DNA of 64,000 bases, taken from the NCBI RefSeq assembly GCF_009908285.1, contig NZ_JAAARM010000033.1, positions 1-64,000 of the forward strand, read 5' to 3'. A program made the position numbers and the translations under genes. The notes beneath the pieces are model-generated. The model was not told where the DNA came from. It worked only from the letters and a program-made list of their open reading frames with translations, and did not search any database. This document shows positions 8,096 to 18,200 of this stretch, piece after piece; position 1 is the stretch's first letter, and each line of letters opens with the position of its first letter. Source of the DNA: Pseudomonas sp. Fl4BN1 (GTDB taxonomy: Bacteria; Pseudomonadota; Gammaproteobacteria; Pseudomonadales; Pseudomonadaceae).

Positions 8096-8860
8096 TCAAG
8101 CCAGGTGTTCCCCAAGCAACCCCAGATGAGTGTTGATGACCTGCAGCAGGCGCTGGCGCTGTGACTTGATGAAAAAGTGATTGCCGGCCACTTCGATCAG
8201 CTCGAATTCACGCGCGGTGAACTCGCGCCAGTTGAGCATATGGTTGGCCGTGGCCAATGGGTCCTCGCTGCCGTAGAAAGCCGTTAGCGGCACATCGAGG
8301 CAGCCGTTGGAGGTGTCGTACCAGGTTTCGAAGAGCTTCATGCCATTGCGCAGCAAGCGCTCATAGGACTGCAGATCGTTCTGCCCCCGGGGCATTTCCA
8401 GAGGGCTGGCGCCGAGGGTCAGGATCGCTTCACGAAAGCTGGCAATGGGCAGGGTGTGCATCAACGGACGCCGCGGCAGGCTGTCGGGGCTGCGACAGCC
8501 GGACACGAACAGGTGGCGAGTCTGTTGGGGAAAGCGCTCCTGGGTGTGTTTGCTGGTCTCGTACGCCAACAGCGCGCCCAAGCCGTGGCCGAACAGCGCG
8601 TGGGGCGCGTCGAGCCAGGGATCGAGGGCGGCGAAGGTGTTTTCCAGCAGGCTTGGCCAGTTGTCACAGGGCGCTTCGTCGCGACGGGGCCCGTGCCCCG
8701 GCAGATTGACCACTACCAGCTCGATATGATCGGCCAGGCCGGTGGCCCAGGCCCGCAACTGCTCCGCCGCCGCGCCGGCTTGAGGAAAGCAGATCAGGCG
8801 TAGCCGGGTGGGTTGTCCGGAGTTGATCACCAGCGTCCATTGTCGGGTGTCGGTGTACAC
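8096..8860 (-). CDS. Type II thioesterase-like alpha/beta hydrolase lacking the nucleophile serine
   Basis: 254 residues with the layout of GrsT/PvdG-type thioesterases that clean stalled acyl groups from nonribosomal peptide and polyketide synthases. The fold marks are LICFPQAGA (21-30), VVNLPGHGP (50-58), LFGHGLGALLAYE (89-101), GSEDPL (197-202) and AGNHFFI (225-231). The Asp (D200) and His (H228) of the triad are present. The nucleophile position, normally GHSMG, reads GHGLG, so Gly93 (codon GGC, 8582-8584) replaces Ser. The start is the GTG at 8860 with AGGAAAAGC just upstream. No synthetase gene lies nearby, which is unusual for this family. It may be inactive, or act as a binding protein. 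Confidence 0.8.
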   Translation of the reverse strand: MYTDTRQWTLVINSGQPTRLRLICFPQAGAAAEQLRAWATGLADHIELVVVNLPGHGPRRDEAPCDNWPSLLENTFAALDPWLDAPHALFGHGLGALLAYETSKHTQERFPQQTRHLFVSGCRSPDSLPRRPLMHTLPIASFREAILTLGASPLEMPRGQNDLQSYERLLRNGMKLFETWYDTSNGCLDVPLTAFYGSEDPLATANHMLNWREFTAREFELIEVAGNHFFIKSQRQRLLQVINTHLGLLGEHLA

Positions 8861-9075
8861 AGCTTTTCCTTAAGCCTGGTGGGAGGTGCCAGCAGGGGTG
8901 GGCGATGCGGGCACGGGGCAGTTTGGCCCAGGTCGCCGAAGTCTGCGAGCGGCATCTAAAATAGTGGCTCAGGCTGCTGAATGCACGCGGTTGGTGATTG
9001 TAAGGTGCCATTGTTTTTTAGCGGTCCAGCCTTCACCATCAGCCGATTTATCACAGCTCCCATGGACTTATCGCA

Positions 9076-9768
9076 TTGGCGGCACGTTTAGCTCTTTCTC
9101 GGACTTTGCGCTGGTTCTGCTCAGCCCTGCTGTTGGCAGGCGCGCTGCTGGGCAGCCTGCACGCCGATTGGGATTTCTCCCTGATCAGCCGTCGTGCCAC
9201 GGCGCTCTATGGTCCGTTGGGCGATGGCCAGCAACGCATCGATGCCTGGCAGCACCTGCTGGCCACACAGAAGCAGGTCAGTGAGCAAGAGCAGTTGAAA
9301 GTGGTCAACCTGTTCTTCAACAAGAACATGCGCTATGTGGAAGACATCGATCTGTGGCATCAGGTGGATTACTGGGAGACGCCGATCGAGGCTTTGTGGA
9401 AGGGCGCCGGTGATTGTGAGGACTACGCGATCGCCAAGTATTTCAGCCTGCGCCACCTTGGCGTGTCCAGTGACAAATTGCGCATTACCTACGTCAAGGC
9501 GTTGCGCCAGAATCGCGCGCACATGGTCTTGACCTACTATTCCAGCCCGGAAGCCATGCCATTGGTGCTCGACAGTCTCGAGGACTCGATCCGCCCGGCC
9601 AGCCAGCGTACCGACCTGCTGCCGGTGTACTCCTTCAATGCCGAAGGGTTGTGGCTGCCCGGCGCCAAGGGCAACAAGCGGGTGGGCGACACCAAGCGCC
9701 TGTCCCGTTGGCAGGATGTGTTGAAAAAAATGCAGGCCGAAGGATTTCCGGTCGAGACGACTAACTAG
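9076..9768 (+). CDS. lapG: Periplasmic cysteine protease that releases LapA
   Basis: 230 residues with an N-terminal signal peptide (basic SRTLR, hydrophobic core, end near LHA) and a transglutaminase-like cysteine protease domain (BTLCP). The triad is visible as C114 in GAGDCEDYAIAKYF, H149 in NRAHMVLTYY and D166 in LVLDSLED; the acidic residues around C114 match the calcium site known in LapG. The family cuts the N-terminal retention module of LapA when cyclic-di-GMP is low, releasing the adhesin. It is followed 14 bases later by lapD, so the two are probably co-transcribed. The start is uncertain: TTG at 9076 has no clear ribosome site, and the frame upstream is closed by TAG at 9019 without any ATG or GTG. 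Confidence 0.93.
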   Translation: MAARLALSRTLRWFCSALLLAGALLGSLHADWDFSLISRRATALYGPLGDGQQRIDAWQHLLATQKQVSEQEQLKVVNLFFNKNMRYVEDIDLWHQVDYWETPIEALWKGAGDCEDYAIAKYFSLRHLGVSSDKLRITYVKALRQNRAHMVLTYYSSPEAMPLVLDSLEDSIRPASQRTDLLPVYSFNAEGLWLPGAKGNKRVGDTKRLSRWQDVLKKMQAEGFPVETTN

Positions 9769-9782
9769 GAGCACGAGCTCAG

Positions 9783-11729
9783 ATGTCTTTGTTCAAACAA
9801 CTGCTGATCGCAATCTGCGTCTTTCTGGTGGTCGCCTTCAGTGGCAGCTTCATGGTCAGCCTGGAGAGTTCGCGCACCCAGTATGTCAATCAGTTGCGCT
9901 CCCACGCCCAGGACGCGGCCACCGCGCTGGCCCTGTCGCTGACCCCGAACATCGATGATCCGGCGATGGTCGAATTGATGGTCAGCTCGATCTTCGACAG
10001 CGGTTATTACGCCAGTATCCGGGTGGTCGACCTGGCCACCGACAAGACCATTGTCGAGCGCAGTGGCATCCCCGAAGTCGGCAATGTGCCGCAGTGGTTC
10101 GTCAAGCTGATCGGCCTGGAGCCGGCCGGTGGCGATGCCATCGTCAGTCGCGGCTGGGAGCAGGCGGCGCGGGTCGAGGTGCTCAGCCATCCGATGTTCG
10201 CCGTGGCCAAGCTCTGGCAAAGCGCCCTGGGCAGCCTGGGCTGGCTGTTGATCTGTGGCGCGGTGAGCGCGGTGCTTGGCGCCTTGTTGCTACGGCGTCA
10301 GCTCAAGCCGCTGGACTACATGGTCCAGCAGTCTCACGCCATTGCCCGCCGCGAGTTTCTCAGCCTGCCGCAGCTGCCCCGTACGCCGGAACTGCGGCGG
10401 GTGGTGCAGGCGATGAACCAGATGGTGGAGAAGCTCAAGGCGCTGTTTCAGGAGCAGGCCGAGCGTAGCGAAAAACTGCGCATCGAGTCCTATCAGGACA
10501 GCCTGACCGGGCTGGCCAACCGGCGTTATTTCGAGATGCAGCTCAATGCCCGGGTCAGCAACCCGGAACAGGCCAGTTCCGGCTACCTGCTGCTGTTGCG
10601 GGTCAAGGACCTGGCGGGCCTGAACCAGCGCCTGGGCGGTCAGCGTACCGACCAACTGTTGCAGGCGGTGGGCGAGCAGTTACTGCGCGAATGCAACAAA
10701 TACCCCGAGACCCACAACCTGGTAACCCGGGTCCGTGGTGGCGAATTTGCGGTGCTGGCGCCCGGGCTGGTACGTGAAGAGGCCATCCAGCTGGCCCAGA
10801 GCCTGGACAGTGCCTTGGGTAACCTGCACGCCACCGGTGCCACTGATGTGGCCTCGGTAGCCTCCATCGGCCTGGCAGCGTTTGCCCACGGCGACTCGCC
10901 GCAAGCGGTGCTCAGCCTTGGCGATCAGGCCTTGGCCCAGGCCGAAGCCCAGGGCGATGCGAGCTGGGCCTGCCTGGACCAGGGCACCGGTGGCCAGGTG
11001 GGCGATGACCATCATGCCTGGCACAGGCTGCTGGACCAGGCACTGACGGAGCAACGCTTCCAGCTGTATTTCCAACCGGTGGTGGCGGCCCAGGACATTT
11101 CGCAGGTGCTGCACTACAAGGTGCTGTCACGGCTGCTGGATGAGCAGGGCCAGACCATTCCGGCGGGACGCTTTCTGCCATGGCTGGAACGCTTTGGCTG
11201 GACCTCACGCCTGGATCTGTTGATGCTCGACCAGGTACTCAAACAGCTGGCGGGGCACACCGAGTGCCTGGCACTGAACCTGTCGGCCGCCACGCTGGCG
11301 GATCCGCAGGCCTTGAACCGGGTATTCGAGATCCTCCGCCAGCACTCGGACCTGGGGCCGCGGCTGACCCTGGAAATCGGCGAGGAACAGCTGCCCGAGC
11401 AGGCCCCACTGGAACAGTTGACCCGGCAGCTGCGGGAGCTGGGTTTCTCCCTCAGCCTGCAGCGTTTCGGCGGCCGCTTCAGCATGATCGGCAACTTGGC
11501 GCGGTTAGGCCTGGCCTATCTGAAGATCGACGGCAGCTACATTCGCCACATCGATCAGGAAAGCGACAAGCGTCTGTTTATCGAAGCCATCCAGCGGGCC
11601 GCCCACAGCATCGACCTGCCCTTGATTGCCGAACGTGTCGAGACCGAGGGCGAGCTGCAGGTGATACGTGAGATGGGGCTGTATGGCGTGCAGGGGCAAC
11701 TGTTCGGTGAGCCTGCGCTCTGGCGCTGA
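9783..11729 (+). CDS. lapD: Cyclic-di-GMP receptor controlling LapG
   Basis: 648 residues. The order is: membrane span (about 4-22), periplasmic output domain, second span (about 150-172), HAMP (about 172-225), a degenerate GGDEF domain with RGGEF near 317-321, and a degenerate EAL domain in which KVLSRL (about 445-450) replaces the catalytic motif. Such proteins bind but neither make nor cut cyclic-di-GMP. In the periplasmic part, RGWEQ places a tryptophan at residue 125, the position known in P. fluorescens LapD to insert into LapG. When cyclic-di-GMP is high, LapD holds LapG and LapA stays on the cell. AGGAGC precedes the ATG. Confidence 0.95.
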   Translation: MSLFKQLLIAICVFLVVAFSGSFMVSLESSRTQYVNQLRSHAQDAATALALSLTPNIDDPAMVELMVSSIFDSGYYASIRVVDLATDKTIVERSGIPEVGNVPQWFVKLIGLEPAGGDAIVSRGWEQAARVEVLSHPMFAVAKLWQSALGSLGWLLICGAVSAVLGALLLRRQLKPLDYMVQQSHAIARREFLSLPQLPRTPELRRVVQAMNQMVEKLKALFQEQAERSEKLRIESYQDSLTGLANRRYFEMQLNARVSNPEQASSGYLLLLRVKDLAGLNQRLGGQRTDQLLQAVGEQLLRECNKYPETHNLVTRVRGGEFAVLAPGLVREEAIQLAQSLDSALGNLHATGATDVASVASIGLAAFAHGDSPQAVLSLGDQALAQAEAQGDASWACLDQGTGGQVGDDHHAWHRLLDQALTEQRFQLYFQPVVAAQDISQVLHYKVLSRLLDEQGQTIPAGRFLPWLERFGWTSRLDLLMLDQVLKQLAGHTECLALNLSAATLADPQALNRVFEILRQHSDLGPRLTLEIGEEQLPEQAPLEQLTRQLRELGFSLSLQRFGGRFSMIGNLARLGLAYLKIDGSYIRHIDQESDKRLFIEAIQRAAHSIDLPLIAERVETEGELQVIREMGLYGVQGQLFGEPALWR

Positions 11730-11745
11730 GACCGCCTTCGCCAGT

Positions 11746-11771
11746 AAGCGGGTTCCTTTGGGAACCGGCTT
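11746..11771. terminator. Hairpin between lapD and the convergent gene
   Basis: AAGC-GGTTCC pairs with GGAACC-GGCTT around a TTTG loop with one mismatch. It lacks a clear T-run, but its place between two convergent genes suggests a shared terminator. Confidence 0.45.
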
Positions 11772-11786
11772 GCGGGTGAAAGGGTT

Positions 11787-12125
11787 TCAGATCAAACCGG
11801 TTTCATCATCGTTGATCAACCGGCTCAAACCACCCAGTGCCTCACGGGCGTTGCTGCGGTCCATCAATTTGGATTGGGCCGCTGCCGGCAGATCGGTGAT
11901 GCGGATCACCCCCTTGCTGGTCAGGACCTGAATCAGGTCGTCGAGTACCCGGATCATTTCCAGGTCACTTTGCTTGAGCTGCTTGAGGCTGACTTCCACC
12001 GCCTCGTTGGCATACCAGGTCTGGATCTCATGGTGATCGGCGGGCAGCGTATCGGTGGCTTCGGCGAAAGCGGCGGCTTCCACGCGAATCAACTGACCTT
12101 GTGCATCGCGTTGCACATAAAACAT
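11787..12125 (-). CDS. Conserved Pseudomonas protein of unknown function (112 aa)
   Basis: A soluble 112-residue protein beginning MFYVQRDAQGQLIRVE, with a predicted helical middle (EVSLKQLKQSDLEMIRVLDD, LIQVLTSKGVIRITDLP) and an acidic end (LINDDETGLI). Similar proteins are common in pseudomonads and are sometimes labelled tryptophan synthase beta-like, but no catalytic motif of that enzyme is present. GAGGGA precedes the ATG at good spacing. It lies downstream of lapA on the same strand, separated by a strong hairpin, and convergent with lapD. A link to adhesion rests on position only. Confidence 0.75.
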   Translation of the reverse strand: MFYVQRDAQGQLIRVEAAAFAEATDTLPADHHEIQTWYANEAVEVSLKQLKQSDLEMIRVLDDLIQVLTSKGVIRITDLPAAAQSKLMDRSNAREALGGLSRLINDDETGLI

Positions 12126-12244
12126 GGTGAATCCCTCAGGTTGGCTCCAGCGTCAGGCGTGCAGCCGCACAGGCCGACACAGCGTTCAGAGCGCGAGTAT
12201 GCGATGCGCGGCGGCAATCGTCACGAAGCAGGCGATTGGCCGAG

Positions 12245-12277
12245 ACTGAGCGGCCACCCGCGAGGGGTGGCCGCTCA
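12245..12277 (-). terminator. Strong hairpin downstream of lapA
   Basis: A perfect 14-bp stem (CTGAGCGGCCACCC and its complement) with a 5-base loop begins 7 bases beyond the lapA stop. No T-run follows on the minus strand, so it may act as an mRNA-stabilising hairpin as well as a terminator. Confidence 0.65.
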
Positions 12278-12283
12278 GGCCGA

Positions 12284-15200
12284 TCAGCTGTTGTTGTGAT
12301 CGATCTTGATGGTCGGGTCGCTGCCGGCGATCAACGAGTTGATGCTGGCATTGGACCAGTTGTTGCCTTCCAGCTTGATCGTCACATCGGCGTTGGCCAG
12401 GCCTCCGGCGGCGTTGAGCTTGCCTTCGGAGCTGACCTGCAGGGTCGAGACCCCGTCCACGGTGGTGATCTTGAGGAAGTTGTCGATGGTGCTGCCGCTC
12501 TCGCCCTGCAGCAGATCCCGCAGGTCGATGCGGTCACCTTCACTGGCCTTGAAGTCCTTGATCACATCGTTGCCGATGTCGCCGGCCTTCCAGACGAAGG
12601 TATCGGCACCGGAACCGCCAATCAGGATGTCGTTGCCCTTGCCACCGATCAAGATGTCGTTGCCGGTGCCCCCCAGCAGGATGTCATTGCCCCTGCCGCC
12701 GTCCAGCAGGTCGTTACCGCCCTGGCCGAAGAGGATGTCATTGCCGTCGCCGCCCAGCAGGGTGTCATTGCCATCGTGGCTGCCGGACACATCGAACTCG
12801 GTGTAGTGCTCGGTGATGTACTGGTGCACGTTGCTGGTGGTGACCTTGCTCACATCGACACCGGTCTGCTTGGCCACATAGGCCTGCATCGCCTGGTAGC
12901 CCTCGCCGGCGACGCCATTGAAGCTCACCAGGTCGCCGAACAGGATGTCGTTGCCGTTGCCGCCGCTGACAGTGTCCGCCCCCGGCATGGTGGCCTCGGT
13001 GTGGCCGATGATCGAGTTGGCCAGGTCATTCGGATCGATGTTGGTCTGTGGCTTGCCATCGCTGTCATAGGGCTTGAGGTCGTTGAGGCTGACACCGTTG
13101 TTCAGTCCAATGGCCTCTACCTGGGACAGCTTGCTCAGCAACACGAAGCTGTCGTTGGAGTTGCTGGTTGTAGCCGAGTTGGTGCTGTTGCCGGTACCGG
13201 CCAGGCTCGACAGCTCGTAGGTGCCGTCGCCCTGGGCGTGCAGGGTGCCCAGGTTCTTGCTGGACCATGAGCCACCGCCCCAGCCGTTGCTGTTGTAGGT
13301 CTGCAGGACCACTGCACCGTTGCTGCTCACGCTGATGGCGTGAGTGTTGTCGATGTAGGTGCTGAAGGTATCCCCCAGCTTGTAGTTGCTGGTGGTCACC
13401 ACGTCGTCGAGGCGTACGTTGCCGTACAGCGTCGGGTTGGTCTGCTCGCCGCTCTGGTAGTAGGTCGGCTTACCGTCGGTGATGAAGTACGTCAGGTTGG
13501 TGGCATTGCTGTTGCCGGTGGCCTGGCTGCTTTGGAAGAAGTTGGCCGTGGCCTTGAACACGTCTTCATAGTTGGTGCCGCCGCCGGAGCTCATCGAGTC
13601 CAGCACGGCCTTGAGTTGGGCCAGGGCATTCGGGTCATTGAGGTTCACCGACACCGACTTGTTGACTTGCGTGTCGAAGTCCGCGAGGAAGATGTTCACT
13701 GTCCCCGAGCCGGCGCCGCCGATGCTGTTCTTCAGTGTGTTGAAGACCGCGGTCAGCGAGTTCTTGGCTGCAGTGATCGAGGCACTGCTCATGCTGCCCG
13801 AGCTGTCCACCATGAAGGCGATGTTGTAGTTGGTGCCCGGGACCACGGTCAGGCCGCCAATGTCGGCGACCACGATGTCGTTGCCGTCGGTGCCAGTGAC
13901 CGTGTCGTCGCCCGAGGTGCCGACCACGGCGTTGTAGACCGCCGGGTAGACCTTGACCGGGATCTGCGCCGAGGTGCTCGCAGAGCCGCCCAGGGACTCG
14001 GTGGAGGTCGAGGTCACGGTCAGGTTGAACGAGCCGTTGTAGTAGCTCGGCGGAGTGACGGTCAGGGTGCCCAGGTTCCAGCCGGTGACATTGGCCTCGC
14101 CTGAAGAGCCCGTGGCGGTGAAGGTGTGCCCGGCGCCATCGCTGAGTACCGAGCCTGCGGGAATCCCGCTGATCTTCACGCTGAGGGTTTCCGAGCCATC
14201 GGTATCGGTCAGGCCGGTGCTGATCTTCGACAGATGCACGCTGCCGCCTTCACCACCTTCGTTGAGCTTGTAGCCGTCGTAATAACCCTCGCCATTGGTG
14301 CCGTGCAGGTCGGATACCGAGACACCGGCATTGGTCAGGTCGGTGACCCCGGTGTACAGCGGTACGCCGGCGTTGCTCAGGTCCACCGGCGTGCCGCCGT
14401 TGACCGAGAGGTTGACGTCGTAGGCGCCAGGGCCACTCTGGTTGTGGTGGTAGATATCGATGGTGTAGTAGCCGCTGGTGGTCGGGGTGAAGGTACCGTT
14501 GAGGTTACCGCCCGCGCCCCAGGTGGTGCTGGCCACGTTCTTGCCGCCGATGGTCACCAGCAGGCTATCGTCGCCGGTGCCGGAGAAGGTGTAGGCCTTG
14601 CCGGCTTCCAGGTAGATCAGGCCGGAGGTCTTCGATGCGGTGCCGGGGGCGATGTTGCCGTCGGACTGGACGTTGGTCGCCAGGCTGCTGCTGTTTGGCG
14701 TACCAGCGGCATCGATCACCGATTTCAGGGTGCCCGCGGAGGCGCCGCTGCCGTCGGTGCCCAGGCCGCTGAGGCCGGTCCAGACTTCCTTGATCAGGCC
14801 TACCGAATTCACACCGTTGCCCGCCACACTCAGGGTTGGCGCGTCGGCCACCGGAGTGATGTCGACCTTCACCGTGCCGGTGTTGCCCAGAGCCTGGCCG
14901 TCGGTTGGCTGGAACTTGATCTGGGCGTAATCCGCCTGCTGGTTGCCCAGGCCGTTGCCGCCGTAGCCGGGGGCACCCGACTCGTTGGCATCGGGGGTGA
15001 AACGCAGTTTGCCGGCATCGATATCGGCCTTGCTGAAGGTCTGATTATTGGCCACATCCTTCCAGGTCGAACCGTCCAGGTACTGCAGTTTGCCTTCGCC
15101 TGGCAGCTGGGTGATTTTCACCCCGAGGCTGGACGCCGGGCTGTCGACGTCACTGACACCGAAGTTGGACCAGGTCAGGGCCAGCGGCGTGTCTTCGGTA

Positions 15201-18200
15201 CCGGTCACGGCACCGCCAGTGGCCACTGGGGCATCGTTCACCGCGACCACGTTGACCGTGGTGGTAGCGACGTTGGAGTAGTTGCCGCCGTCGGTCACGG
15301 TCACGGTGATGGTCCGTGGCGTGGTGCTCGGATCATGACTGTTGTTGGTGAAGGTAATGTTCTTGATCTGCTGCATGTAGTCGGCCAGCGTCGCGCTGCC
15401 CGACAGGGTCAGGGTGATCGAACCGTCCTTGCTGTTGGCATTGATGTTGATGCCGTTGACGCTGTTGCCCAGGTTCAGCGAGTCCCCTGGCTGACGGTTG
15501 GTCAGCACGATGGTGGCGCCGGTGAGCAGGGTGCTGTCCGGGTCGGTGATGCTCAGGTCGGTGTCGGCGATCGATACGCCAGGGCCCGCAGTACCTTCGG
15601 TGAAGGTGACCTTGTAGTCGGCCCCGGTGGCGCCGCTGGAGTTGTTGGCATCCAGATCGATGACCGGTGGTGCATCGTTATCGATGATCGAGGTGGTGAC
15701 GCTGCCATTGCTGCCGCTGACTACCAGGTTCTCGAAGTTGCCGCCGCTGGCCGAGTCGATCTTGACCGTGAAGTTTTCCGTGGCTTCGGTGATCTTGTCG
15801 TCGATGGTCGCCACATTGAAGGTAGCGCTGCTGGCGCCGGCCGGGATCTTCACGGTGTATACGCCGGTGAAGTCCGAGCCGTCGGTGGCGGTGCCGCTGT
15901 AGCTGATCTTCAGGGTGACTTCGGTCTGTGCCGGGTGAGTCAGGCTGACGGTGTAGCTGGCGGTCTGGCCTTCGGTGACCGAGGTGCTGCCGCTGATGCT
16001 GACCGAGGTGGTGTCGATCGTGTCGGTGACGTTGGTCACTGCTGGTGTGGTATCCGGCACCAGCTTCTCGAAGTTGCCGCCAGTGGCGCCAGTGATCGAC
16101 GCGTTGACCTTGCCGGCGTCGATGTAGACGTCATCCGCCGGAGCAGCGACGGTCACGGTGCCGGTAGTTTTGCCCGCAGCGATGGTGATTACCGCACCGT
16201 TGGACAGGGTCACGGTCACCGGCGTCCCGGCCGCATTGGTCAGGGTTGCGGTGTAAACGATCGAACCGCCTTCGGCCACGGTGCCGGTAGCGCTGAGGCT
16301 CAGGGTGGTGGTGTCGATAGTGTCGGTCACCGTGGTGCTGACCGGTGACTTGTCGGCTACCAGGTTCTCGTAGTTACCGCCGCTGACATTGGTGATGGAG
16401 TTGGTCAGCGGGGTATGGCCGATCAGCACATCGTTCGGCGCGCTGATGCTTACCGAACCGCTGGATTCACCGACCGGGATGGTGATTTTCTCACCGTTGG
16501 CCAGAGTCACGATTACTGGCGAACCGGTCACTGGGGCAGTGACGGTAGCGGTGTAAGTGACGTTGCCACCTTCGGCAGCCGAAGGCGTGGCTTTCAGGGT
16601 CACGGTGCTGGTGTCGATGGTATCGGTAACGTCAGTCACCGCTGGGGTAGTGCTTGGTACCAGCTTCTCGAAGTTACCGCCTTCTGCCTTGGTGATGGTG
16701 GCTTCGACTTTGCCCGCGTCCTTGTAGACGTCATCGGCAGGCGCCGGAACAGTCACGGTACCGGTAGTTTTACCGGCTGCGATGTTGATCACCGCACCGT
16801 TGGACAGGGTCACGGTGACTGGCGTACCAGCAGCGTTGCTCAGGGTTGCGGTGTAAACAATCGAACCGCCTTCGGCCACGGTACCGGTGGCGCTGAGGCT
16901 GAGGGTGGTGGTGTCGATAGTGTCGGTCACGGTGGTGCTGACCGGTGACTTGTCAGCTACCAGATTCTCGTAGTTGCCGCCGCTGACATTGGTGATGGAG
17001 TTGGTCAGCGGGGTGTGGCCGATCAGCACGTCGTTCGGCGCGCTGATGCTTACCGAGCCGCTGGATTCACCGACCGGGATGGTGATTTTCTCACCGTTGG
17101 CCAGAGTCACGATTACTGGCGAACCGGTCACTGGGGCAGTGACGGTAGCGGTGTAAGTGACGTTGCCACCTTCGGCAGCCGAAGGCGTGGCTTTCAGGGT
17201 CACGGTGCTGGTGTCGATGGTATCGGTAACGTCAGTCACCGCTGGGGTAGTGCTTGGTACCAGCTTCTCGAAGTTACCGCCTTCTGCCTTGCTGATGGTG
17301 GCTTCGACTTTGCCCGCGTCCTTGTAGACGTCATCGGCAGGAGCGGCAACGGTTGCAGTACCCGAAGTAGCGCCGGCGGCGATGGTGATCACCGCACCGT
17401 TGGACAGGGTCACGGTCACTGGCGTCCCGGCCGCATTGGTCAGGGTTGCGGTGTAAACGATCTGGCCGCCTTCTGCCACCGAAGGCGTGGCCGTCAGCGA
17501 CAGATTGGTGGTATCGACGGTGTCGGTCACGGTGGTGCTGACCGGTGACTTGTCGGCTACCAGGTTTTCGTAGTTGCCACCGCTGACATTGGTGATGGAG
17601 TTGGTCAGCGGGGTGTGGCCGACCAGTACATCGTTCGGTGCGCTGATGCTCACCGAGCCGCTGGTCTCGCCGACCGGGATAGTGATTTTCTCGCCATTGG
17701 CCAGGGTCACGATCACTGGTGAGCCAGTCACTGGGGCGGTGACAGTGGCGGTGTAGGTAACGTTGCCGCCTTCGGCAGCCGAAGGCGTGGCCTTCAACGA
17801 GACAGTGGAGGTATCGATGGTGTCAGTGACATCGGTCACCGCTGGCGTGGTGCTTGGTACCAGCTTCTCGAAGTTGCCGCCTTCAGCCTTGGTGATGGTG
17901 GCTTCAACCTTGCCGGCATCCTTGTACACGTCATCAGCAGGTGCGGCGACGGTTGCAGTACCTGAAGTAGCGCCGGCGGCGATGGTGATCACCGCGCCGT
18001 TGCTCAGGGTTACGGTCACTGGCGTACCAGCAGCGTTGCTCAATGTCGCGGTGTAAACAATCGAACCGCCTTCGGCCACGGTGCCGGTGGCGCTGAGGCT
18101 GAGGGTGGTGGTGTCGATAGTGTCGGTCACGGTGGTGCTGACCGGGGATTTGTCGGCCACCAGGTTCTCGTAGTTACCGCCGCTGACATTGGTGATGGAG

